Assembly (NCBI GenBank): GCA_027624335.1
Contig: JAQBWV010000046.1
Span: 1-34,881, forward strand
Source of the DNA: Planctomycetota bacterium
GTDB taxonomy: Bacteria > Planctomycetota > Planctomycetia > Planctomycetales > Planctomycetaceae
Length of the DNA stretch: 34,881 nt
Direction of reading: 5' to 3'
Shown: in pieces, positions 26,037 through 32,475 of the stretch
Numbering within the stretch: position 1 is the first letter of the stretch
How the letters are laid out: every line of letters begins with the position of its first letter
Made by a program: the position numbers and the translations under genes
Notes under the pieces: model-generated
What the model saw: the letters and a program-made list of their open reading frames with translations, nothing else
What the model was told of the DNA's origin: nothing
Databases searched by the model: none

Positions 26037-26056
26037 GAGCCGTCGCGTGACGGCTC
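26037..26056 (+). terminator. Compact hairpin between the DUF2135-like gene and purQ
   Basis: A perfect 8-bp stem (GAGCCGTC at 26037-26044, GACGGCTC at 26049-26056) with a GCGT loop, 143 bases past the upstream stop and 41 bases before purQ. There is no U-run, so it could be a weak terminator or a leader structure. Confidence 0.35.
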
Positions 26057-26097
26057 TGCGAAGTTCAACGCATTAGCGAAAAGTGTACGTTTTTCCT

Positions 26098-26940
26098 ATG
26101 GCTACGCCCCGAGTCTGCGTTCTCCGAGCACCTGGCACCAACTGCGACCCCGAAACCGCACATGCTTTCGAAATGTGCGGTGCAGAGGCCGAGCGGGTTC
26201 ACCTGTTACGCGTTCTGGAAGACCCGGCCGTGCTGGCTGGATTTCAGACGCTCTGCATTCCCGGTGGATTCAGCTACGGCGATGACATCGGCGCAGGTGT
26301 CATTTTTTCAAGCCATCTTCGAGGTCGATTGTCCGAGGCGATTCGGGAATTTCTGACCGCCGACAAACTCGTCCTCGGAATCTGCAACGGCTTCCAGGTG
26401 CTGCTCAAATCGGGAATTCTGCCCGATGGTGCCGCTGGTATATCGTCCAGCACCGAGGACGACCGCGACGCAACGCTCACCTGGAACGACAACGGCAGGT
26501 ACACATCGTTGTGGGTGCGGCTGGCTAATCTGAGTCGCAATAACGTCTTTCTGCGCGGCATCGATCAGGTTGAAATGCCCATCGCACACGCTGAGGGGCG
26601 GCTTGTCGTGCGTGATCCGTCGATCCTTGAAACATGGCAGGAGAACGGTCAAGCCGCGCTTTGTTATTGCAGCGCGTCAGGGTCTACTTCTGATGGAGTA
26701 GGTGGCGGTGACGCCTCTGGCCAATGGCTGACTCAGAAACTGGACTACCCGGAGAATCCGAATGGCTCCTTTGCGAACATCGCCGGCCTCGGCGACTCGA
26801 CCGGGCGAGTTCTTGGTTTGATGCCACATCCGGAACGATTTATCCACGCCACACAACATCCTGAATGGACTCGAAGGAAGTTACGTGGCGACGGAGACGG
26901 CCTCAAGGTCTTCCGGAACGCTGTCGAGTATTTCGCGTAG
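26098..26940 (+). CDS. purQ: Phosphoribosylformylglycinamidine synthase, glutaminase subunit (PurQ)
   Basis: Class I glutamine amidotransferase that supplies ammonia to PurL in step four of purine synthesis. 280 residues from ATG 26098; a GTG at 26083 adds only five residues. It shows APGTNCDPE (11-19), CIPGGFSYGDDIGAG (53-67), the nucleophile Cys96 in LGICNGFQ, and His244/Glu246 in MPHPERF. At 280 residues it is longer than the ~225-residue short PurQ and similar to the longer form found in several phyla, with extra segments around 110-135 and 190-215. purL and purS are not in the window. The next gene, metG, is 217 bases away. Confidence 0.95.
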   Translation: MATPRVCVLRAPGTNCDPETAHAFEMCGAEAERVHLLRVLEDPAVLAGFQTLCIPGGFSYGDDIGAGVIFSSHLRGRLSEAIREFLTADKLVLGICNGFQVLLKSGILPDGAAGISSSTEDDRDATLTWNDNGRYTSLWVRLANLSRNNVFLRGIDQVEMPIAHAEGRLVVRDPSILETWQENGQAALCYCSASGSTSDGVGGGDASGQWLTQKLDYPENPNGSFANIAGLGDSTGRVLGLMPHPERFIHATQHPEWTRRKLRGDGDGLKVFRNAVEYFA

Positions 26941-26975
26941 GAGCAGCTATTGCGATTCGCAGAGACTTTCCACGC

Positions 26976-26995
26976 AATGTGCAGAAATGTGCAGA
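26976..26995 (+). repeat. Perfect 10-bp tandem duplication
   Basis: AATGTGCAGA occurs twice head to tail (26976-26985 and 26986-26995), 36 bases past purQ and just before the larger hairpin element. Confidence 0.6.
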
Positions 26996-27013
26996 CAAGA
27001 CGAATTCTCAAGC

Positions 27014-27074
27014 AATCTGCCGTGTAATTCCGTGTCTTCCGTGGTTCTCTTACGGAAGACACTGGTAGCAGATT
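27014..27074. other. Two-part intergenic stem-loop between purQ and metG
   Basis: An inner perfect 11-bp stem (GTGTCTTCCGT at 27032-27042, ACGGAAGACAC at 27052-27062, 9-nt loop) is enclosed by a 7-bp outer stem (AATCTGC 27014-27020, GCAGATT 27068-27074). The left arm consists of degenerate tandem copies of a CCGTGTNNTT-like unit. There is no U-tract. Possible readings are a mobile palindromic (REP-like) element, a small RNA, or the metG leader or purQ trailer. Confidence 0.5.
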
Positions 27075-27157
27075 CCAGTAACAGCCTTTGCCGATTATCG
27101 CGTTGAGCGTCCTCTCCAGAATTTCCCGATACCATTTCCTGCATACTCGGAACTCTC

Positions 27158-29236
27158 ATGACTGACCGAAGAATCCTCGTGACCGCGGCACTACCGTACG
27201 CGAACGGGCAAATTCACATCGGCCACATGGTCGAGTACATCCAGACCGACATCTGGGTGCGTTTCCAGAAGCTGCGAGGTAACCGCACGGTCTTTGTCTG
27301 CGCCGACGATACACACGGGACGGCGATTATGATCCGAGCTCGTGACGAAGGGCGGACCGAGGAAGAGGTCATCGCCGAAATGGCGCAGGCTCACGTTCGT
27401 GATTTTGAAGCGTTCGATATCGAATTCGACAATTACGGATCCACCAACAGCCCGGAGAATCGTGAACTTTGCGGCGCGATCTGGAAGTCGATTCGCGAAG
27501 CCAGCCTGGTCATCGAAAAGGACATTGAGCAGCTCTTCGATCCGGAAGCAGGTCTGTTTCTGGCAGATCGATTTGTCCGAGGTACGTGTCCGAATCCGGA
27601 ATGTAACGCTCCGAATCAACCGGGCGACAATTGCAGTCGATGCGGGAAGACCTACTCGCCAGCAGAACTGATCGACCCGAAAAGTACGCTTTCGGGAGCG
27701 ACACCAGAAGTACGCACGGCGCGGCATCTGTTTATTGAGTTGAAGCAGTTGCACAGTTTTCTTGACGAGTGGTCACAATCGGGAATGCACCTGCAGTCAG
27801 AGGTCGCCAACAATCTGCGAGGGCAGTTTCTGGGTGATCCGAACTCCGCAGAGGGCGCAAAGGAACTTCGCGACTGGGACATCTCTCGACCAGCTCCGTA
27901 CTTCGGCTTCGAGATCCCTGACAGCCCTGGCAACTACTGGTATGTCTGGTTCGACGCGCCCATCGGATACATGGCTTCGACGAAGCAGTGGTGCGATCGT
28001 ACAGGCGAGAAATTTGATGACTGGTGGAAGAGTGACAACACCGAAATTCACCACTTCATCGGTAAGGACATCACGTACTTTCACACGCTGTTCTGGCCGG
28101 GAATGTTGAAGACGGCGGGCTTCAGCCTGCCCGAGAAAGTTCACATTCACGGCTTCCTGAAAGTCGACGGCGAGAAGATGTCCAAGTCGCAGGGCACTTT
28201 CGTCATGGCGTCCACTTATCTGAAGCATCTGGAACCGGACTGCCTGCGATACTTCTACGCTTCCAAGCTCGGACCTGGCCTGGGAGACATCGATCTCAAC
28301 CTGGAAGAGTTCGTCAATCGAGTGAACTCGCACCTGGTCGGCAACATCGTGAATCTGGCATCGCGATCGGCGAAGTTCGTCAGCGGGGGAACGCTCTGTG
28401 AGAAGTATCCCGACGACGGTGGCTTGTTTGCCGCTGCTGCTGCAAAGGCCGATCAGATTGCCGAACTGTACGAGCAGTGCGATTTCAGCGCGGCGATGCT
28501 TGAAGTGCTGCAACTGGCGGACGAGGCAAACCGCTTCATCAACGACCGAGCGCCGTGGACGCTCCGCAAAGATCCCGAAAAGGCGGAAGAGGTCCGCCAG
28601 ATTTGCTCGATCGTGCTGAACCTGTTTCGCCAGCTGACGGTGTTTCTCAAGCCGGTTCTGCCGACACTCGCAGAGCAGTCGAGTGCGTTGTTGAACTCAC
28701 CGATAACGAACTGGAATGACGTAAAAACTCCGCTGGTGGGAACTCCCGTCAGTGATTTCAAACACATGATGCAACGAATTACCAACGAACAGGTGGAAGC
28801 AATGATTGACGACAGCAGGGTGGACGATGCTGCAGAAGACGATTCTGACGATTCCGATTCGCCGTGGAAAGATGGTCCGGAAGCTCTCGCTGCCGAGCCG
28901 CTGAGCGAAGAATGCACCATTGACGACTTTGTCAAAGTTGACCTGAGGGTTGCTCGGGTGATTGCCGCGAAGGATGTTCCCGAGGCCAACAAACTCCTGA
29001 ATCTGACACTGAGCCTGGGTGGCGGTGAGACCCGCAACGTGTTCGCCGGCATCAAGGCGGCGTACAAACCCGAAGATCTGCTCGGACGACTGGTCATATG
29101 CGTTGCCAACCTGAAGCCACGACAGATGAAATTCGGCCTGAGCGAAGGCATGATCTGCGCGGCAGGGCCTGGGAAGGCGGACGTCTTCCTGCTGGGCGTC
29201 GACGACGGAGCCGTGCCGGGACAACGGATCCATTAA
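27158..29236 (+). CDS. metG: Methionyl-tRNA synthetase (MetG)
   Basis: Charges initiator and elongator tRNA-Met; class I synthetase. 692 residues from ATG 27158. HIGH is HIGH (20-23) in [14 protein letters not shown] four-cysteine zinc knuckle lies in the connective peptide (Cys144, Cys149, Cys159, Cys162). [12 protein letters not shown] and a canonical KMSKS (340-344, [11 protein letters not shown]) follow, then the helical anticodon-binding domain. After an Asp/Ser-rich acidic linker (about 555-575) comes a C-terminal tRNA-binding OB-fold (about 590-692: [26 protein letters not shown]), as in dimeric bacterial MetRS. It is a useful internal contrast to the CysRS in this window, whose KMSKS is degenerate. 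Confidence 0.97.
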   Translation: MTDRRILVTAALPYANGQIHIGHMVEYIQTDIWVRFQKLRGNRTVFVCADDTHGTAIMIRARDEGRTEEEVIAEMAQAHVRDFEAFDIEFDNYGSTNSPENRELCGAIWKSIREASLVIEKDIEQLFDPEAGLFLADRFVRGTCPNPECNAPNQPGDNCSRCGKTYSPAELIDPKSTLSGATPEVRTARHLFIELKQLHSFLDEWSQSGMHLQSEVANNLRGQFLGDPNSAEGAKELRDWDISRPAPYFGFEIPDSPGNYWYVWFDAPIGYMASTKQWCDRTGEKFDDWWKSDNTEIHHFIGKDITYFHTLFWPGMLKTAGFSLPEKVHIHGFLKVDGEKMSKSQGTFVMASTYLKHLEPDCLRYFYASKLGPGLGDIDLNLEEFVNRVNSHLVGNIVNLASRSAKFVSGGTLCEKYPDDGGLFAAAAAKADQIAELYEQCDFSAAMLEVLQLADEANRFINDRAPWTLRKDPEKAEEVRQICSIVLNLFRQLTVFLKPVLPTLAEQSSALLNSPITNWNDVKTPLVGTPVSDFKHMMQRITNEQVEAMIDDSRVDDAAEDDSDDSDSPWKDGPEALAAEPLSEECTIDDFVKVDLRVARVIAAKDVPEANKLLNLTLSLGGGETRNVFAGIKAAYKPEDLLGRLVICVANLKPRQMKFGLSEGMICAAGPGKADVFLLGVDDGAVPGQRIH

Positions 29237-29249
29237 GGCCGCGTGACAC

Positions 29250-29273
29250 TTCAGTCGCCGCGGCGAGACTGAA
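29250..29273 (+). terminator. Weak hairpin terminator after metG
   Basis: TTCAGTC (29250-29256) pairs with GACTGAA (29267-29273) around a GC-rich loop that can add about three inner pairs. It starts 14 bases past the metG stop. The following sequence (ATAATC) is AT-rich but not a U-run. Confidence 0.35.
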
Positions 29274-29355
29274 ATAATCGGGATGCAGTTGTTTCTCTGA
29301 TGCCACAGGCTCCGAAATGAGTTCGGAGCAGCAATCTCACAACAAGGAATGGGTA

Positions 29356-30474
29356 ATGTCGTATTCCAAAGGAGATCCCGTTCCCTGGTTCAGTGCCGAT
29401 ACGCATACGACTTCCCAGTTTCAGTTCAACGCTGCCGCCGGTCGTTACGTGGTATTGAGCTTTCTGGGATCTACATCGCGTGGAAGTTCATTGCGGGTCG
29501 TAAGAGACGTCGAGAAGCATCGGACCGAGTTTCACGACGAGCGTGTCTGTTTCTTTGGAGTGATCACTGACCCGAAAGACTTTGACGACAGGCAAGTTCG
29601 GGAATTTCTTCCGGGTGTGCGCTACTTCAAGGACTTCAACCAGCACGTCAGTGAGGGGTACGGCGCTGTTTCAAAAGGAATCAGCGGGTCGCAGGCGATC
29701 GCCCAGTACCGTCCGTTTACTCTGGTTCTCGATCAGAGACTCAGGACGCTGGCCAGTTTCCCGATTGAAGATTCTGGTGAAGGGCATCTTGCGAAAATCC
29801 TCGAAGTCGTTCGGCCAATGCCGGAATTGGGGGAACATGCTGCCGCTCAGGTCCAGGCGCCGGTGCTGATTGTCCCTGATATCTTCGAGCCGGAGTTCTG
29901 TGAACAGTTGGTCGAGATTTACAACTCGGGTGAGTCAGAAGATTCCGGATTCATGCGGGATCATGGGGGCAAGACCGTCGGTGTCTACGATTATGCGACC
30001 GAACGCCGGCGCGACTGTGTGATTGAGGATGAAGCCGTTCGCAGGAAGTGCATGTTTCGAATTCACGATAGACTGGCGCCTGAAATTCGCCGCGCCTACC
30101 AGTTCAACGCGACCCGAATGGAGCGGTACATCGTCGCCTGTTACGAAGGTGAACACGGCGGACACTTCCGAGCCCATCGCGACAATACGACAAAGGCAAC
30201 GGCGCATCGCCGGTTTGCGGTTTCGTTGAATCTGAACGACTCATACGACGGCGGTTGTGTCTGGTTCCCTGAGTTCGGTCGTCAACTCTTTAAGCCGCCA
30301 GCCGGTGGGGCCGTGGTATTTTCATGCTCGCTGCTTCACGAAGCGACGCCAGTTACCCGGGGGAAACGGTACGTGTTTCTTCCGTTTCTATACGATGACG
30401 AGGCTGCAAAGGTTCGGGAGTCGAAACAGCAGTTCCTTGGCGGAAATGTTAACGCTCCGCCAATCCAGGCCTGA
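29356..30474 (+). CDS. 2OG-Fe(II) oxygenase (PiuC/prolyl-4-hydroxylase type) fused to a cysteine-less redoxin domain
   Basis: 372 residues from ATG 29356, chosen because AAGGA lies seven bases upstream; an ATG at 29317 has no such site. The N-terminal half (about 5-155) has the layout of a peroxiredoxin/redoxin fold (GDPVPWFSADT, YVVLSFLGS, VCFFGVITDP, YRPFTLVLDQ), but the catalytic cysteine position is occupied by Ser/Thr/Gly (SFLGSTSRGSS). The C-terminal half (about 165-350) is a double-stranded beta-helix oxygenase: iron ligands His274 and Asp276 (FRAHRDN) and His328 (SLLHEATPV), with Lys337/Arg338 positioned for 2-oxoglutarate. The substrate is unknown; hydroxylation of a protein or peptide is possible. 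The DUF1080 gene follows after 25 bases, probably in the same transcript. Confidence 0.87.
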   Translation: MSYSKGDPVPWFSADTHTTSQFQFNAAAGRYVVLSFLGSTSRGSSLRVVRDVEKHRTEFHDERVCFFGVITDPKDFDDRQVREFLPGVRYFKDFNQHVSEGYGAVSKGISGSQAIAQYRPFTLVLDQRLRTLASFPIEDSGEGHLAKILEVVRPMPELGEHAAAQVQAPVLIVPDIFEPEFCEQLVEIYNSGESEDSGFMRDHGGKTVGVYDYATERRRDCVIEDEAVRRKCMFRIHDRLAPEIRRAYQFNATRMERYIVACYEGEHGGHFRAHRDNTTKATAHRRFAVSLNLNDSYDGGCVWFPEFGRQLFKPPAGGAVVFSCSLLHEATPVTRGKRYVFLPFLYDDEAAKVRESKQQFLGGNVNAPPIQA

Positions 30475-30499
30475 TGCAAATTCTGAAAGAAGGACGTCC

Positions 30500-31177
30500 A
30501 TGAAATACTCGGCGATGGTCTTTTGCCTGCTTGCTTCTTCCCTGTTGATGAATTCGAGCTCGAATGCCGCTGATGGAAAGCTCGAACCTGGGTTCGTGTC
30601 CTTGTTCGACGGCGAGACACTGAAAGGCTGGGAAGGGAATCTGAAGATGTTCCGAGTCGATCACGGCTCGATCGTTGCCGGGACTCAGAATGAGCGTATT
30701 CCGAATAACGAGTTTCTCTGTTCCCGAAAAACCTACGGCGACTTCGAATTGAGACTGCAGGCGAAACTCGTCGGCAAAGGGACAAATGCCGGAATTCAGT
30801 TTCGTTCCCAACGCATTCCAAACCATCACGAGGTCATTGGTTTTCAGGCGGACATCGGCGTGTCCGGAAAGGACCATTCCATCTGGGGAGCTCTTTACGA
30901 TGAGTCTCGCCGTCGAGTGTTTCTGGTGGAGGGAGATCAGGTGGAACTTCAAAAGGCAGTTCGGGGCAACGACTGGAATGATTTCGTCATTCGTTGCGAA
31001 GGCCCGCGCATTCTGATTAGCGTGAATGGCTACCAGACCGTCGACTATGTTGAGAAAGACGCCGACATCGCCGCCTCAGGCATCATCGGCCTGCAGATTC
31101 ACAGCGGAGAACCTGCCGAAGCCTCGTACCGACACGTTCGAATCAAGGAGCTGAAGTCGGAGTCGGCGAAGAATTAG
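30500..31177 (+). CDS. Secreted DUF1080 (3-keto-disaccharide hydrolase-type) protein
   Basis: 225 residues from ATG 30500, which has AAGGA five bases upstream. A signal peptide (about 1-24) is followed by the beta-sandwich DUF1080 fold: FVSLFDGETLKGWEG (35-49), GDFELRLQAKL, GTNAGIQFRSQ, and a C-terminal SGIIGLQIHSGEPAEASYRHVRIKEL. This family is abundant in planctomycetes and is annotated as 3-keto-disaccharide hydrolase or a glucanase-like domain. It lies directly downstream of the 2OG oxygenase, so the two may be co-expressed although their products act in different compartments. The frame is open upstream within the previous gene, but the signal peptide and ribosome-binding site fix the start. 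Confidence 0.92.
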   Translation: MKYSAMVFCLLASSLLMNSSSNAADGKLEPGFVSLFDGETLKGWEGNLKMFRVDHGSIVAGTQNERIPNNEFLCSRKTYGDFELRLQAKLVGKGTNAGIQFRSQRIPNHHEVIGFQADIGVSGKDHSIWGALYDESRRRVFLVEGDQVELQKAVRGNDWNDFVIRCEGPRILISVNGYQTVDYVEKDADIAASGIIGLQIHSGEPAEASYRHVRIKELKSESAKN

Positions 31178-31264
31178 CCGCCTGGACGCCATGCCCACAT
31201 GCGAGCCACCTTACTCGATCACTCCGCCGAATGGCTCAAGTGGACGACAATTCTTCACTGCCGC

Positions 31265-31906
31265 TTACGCAAGTTCGTCCTTACGACCGATCCCGTCGTA
31301 GACGGCTGATTCGGTGATGACTTTGTCCATGAAAATGTCGTGGGACTGCATCGGGATTTCCGGAAACATCTGACAGTCAAATGCCAGAGCGATCAGCGGG
31401 CAGTCTGGGCGGGCGTGTTCCAGGAGCTTGTCGTAGTAGCCCTTGCCGTGCCCCGTGCGACCACCGCGTTTGTCGAAGGCGACGCCTGGGACCATGATGA
31501 GGTCGATCGCGGCGGGCTCGACGACCTTTTCAGGAAGGTGGCGCAGTTCAGGCTGCGGTTCCAGAATCCGGTACATGCCTTCGGAAAGCTCGTCCACACT
31601 TTCCATGTGGAACAGTTCCAGTTCGCCTTCCGCGTTGCACCACGGGACGACGATCTGTTTGCCGGTAGCCAGAGCCTGCGAAAACGCGTGCCGGGTTCGC
31701 ACTTCTGCTCGAACATCGACATAGAACAGAACGGTTTGAGCGACTTCAAATTCGGGCAAAGTCATGAATCGTGCGACAATGCCTTTGCTCAGCTCGTCTT
31801 TGCCTTCCTGGTTCCGCCGGTTCTCGTGAGCCTGCGCTCTGATCTGCGTCTTCAGTTCAGCCAGGTCGGTTGTTGGTACGGTTCCCGCTGGTGTCGGCGA
31901 AGTCAT
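31265..31906 (-). CDS. 5-formyltetrahydrofolate cyclo-ligase
   Basis: ATP-dependent enzyme returning 5-formyl-THF to 5,10-methenyl-THF. 213 residues from ATG 31906, preferred because GGGAG lies eight bases upstream; ATG 31951 and TTG 31975 would lengthen it. Family features: LKTQIR at the N-terminus, VPWC, the central IDLIMVPGVAFDKRGGRTGHGKGYYDK (135-160) with the ATP-binding GGRTGHGKGYYD, and LIALAFDCQ. It converges with the DUF1080 gene; the 87 bases between them contain only a weak inverted repeat (GAGCCA/TGGCTC, 31203-31237). Functionally tied to GlyA, which makes and is inhibited by 5-formyl-THF. Confidence 0.93.
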   Translation of the reverse strand: MTSPTPAGTVPTTDLAELKTQIRAQAHENRRNQEGKDELSKGIVARFMTLPEFEVAQTVLFYVDVRAEVRTRHAFSQALATGKQIVVPWCNAEGELELFHMESVDELSEGMYRILEPQPELRHLPEKVVEPAAIDLIMVPGVAFDKRGGRTGHGKGYYDKLLEHARPDCPLIALAFDCQMFPEIPMQSHDIFMDKVITESAVYDGIGRKDELA

Positions 31907-31946
31907 CCTTGGCGCTCCCTGAAGTCTGGAAAACAGTTGGAGCGGG

Positions 31947-31975
31947 ACCATACCCAGGTACGAGAACGTTTTCAA
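31947..31975 (-). promoter_or_regulatory. Candidate sigma70-type promoter of the cyclo-ligase gene
   Basis: On the minus strand TTGAAA (31970-31975), a 17-base spacer and TATGGT (31947-31952). It predicts transcription starting near 31940 with a leader of about 30 bases containing the GGGAG ribosome-binding site of ATG 31906. This supports the shorter start for the gene. Based on consensus matching only. Confidence 0.4.
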
Positions 31976-32059
31976 ATCGTCCAGAACCCTTGACAGACAT
32001 GTTTCGAAATCGGGCCGAGTTCATCGGTTTCGTTGCCGCTTCACGGCAGCGTGCTGCTA

Positions 32060-32475
32060 CTACTCCAGACTTTCAAAGTATCGTCGCAGGCGGTCTTCGT
32101 AGGCTCGTGGCGCGCGACGCTGGCTACCGGCGAGAATGGCGTTGCGGAGTTCGGCAGGAAGTTTGGCAATCCATGCCGCTTCGCGTAACTGCCTTGCTTC
32201 AATGTTTCGAGTTCGATCACTGGACGTCGGCGTTCGACCGTCGCTGGATGGCGTCGCCGTGTCTACAACGTTCAAGGGGTCGTCTTTTGTTGCCTGGTTT
32301 TCGGTGGGTTGCCCGCCTTCTGATGCGCCGCCACCTTCAGAGGTCTGTGAGGCTTGCGCGTTCTGTGGCGGCTGAGTGCTGGTCGGTGACTGACTGGGAG
32401 GCGGTGGCGAACCGGTTGGCTGGCCTGTTTCCGTCGCTGCGGCCTGGGCGGCGGCTGAGTTGCCGTCCTGAGCGT
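32060..32475 (-). pseudogene. Out-of-frame C-terminal end of the Ala-rich coiled-coil protein
   Basis: One base after the Ala-rich frame loses its character (near 32471), a second minus frame continues with the same composition: QDGNSAAAQAAATETGQ, a Pro/Ser/Thr/Gln-rich linker, then the module WIAKLPAELRNAILAG ... YEDRLRRYFESLE and a stop at 32060. Meanwhile the original frame turns Arg-rich and stops at 32337. No start codon with a ribosome-binding site precedes this piece. I read it as the true C-terminus separated by a +1 frameshift, either a real mutation or a sequence error. The terminal module matches the one ending the protein at 9112-10041. Confidence 0.65.
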
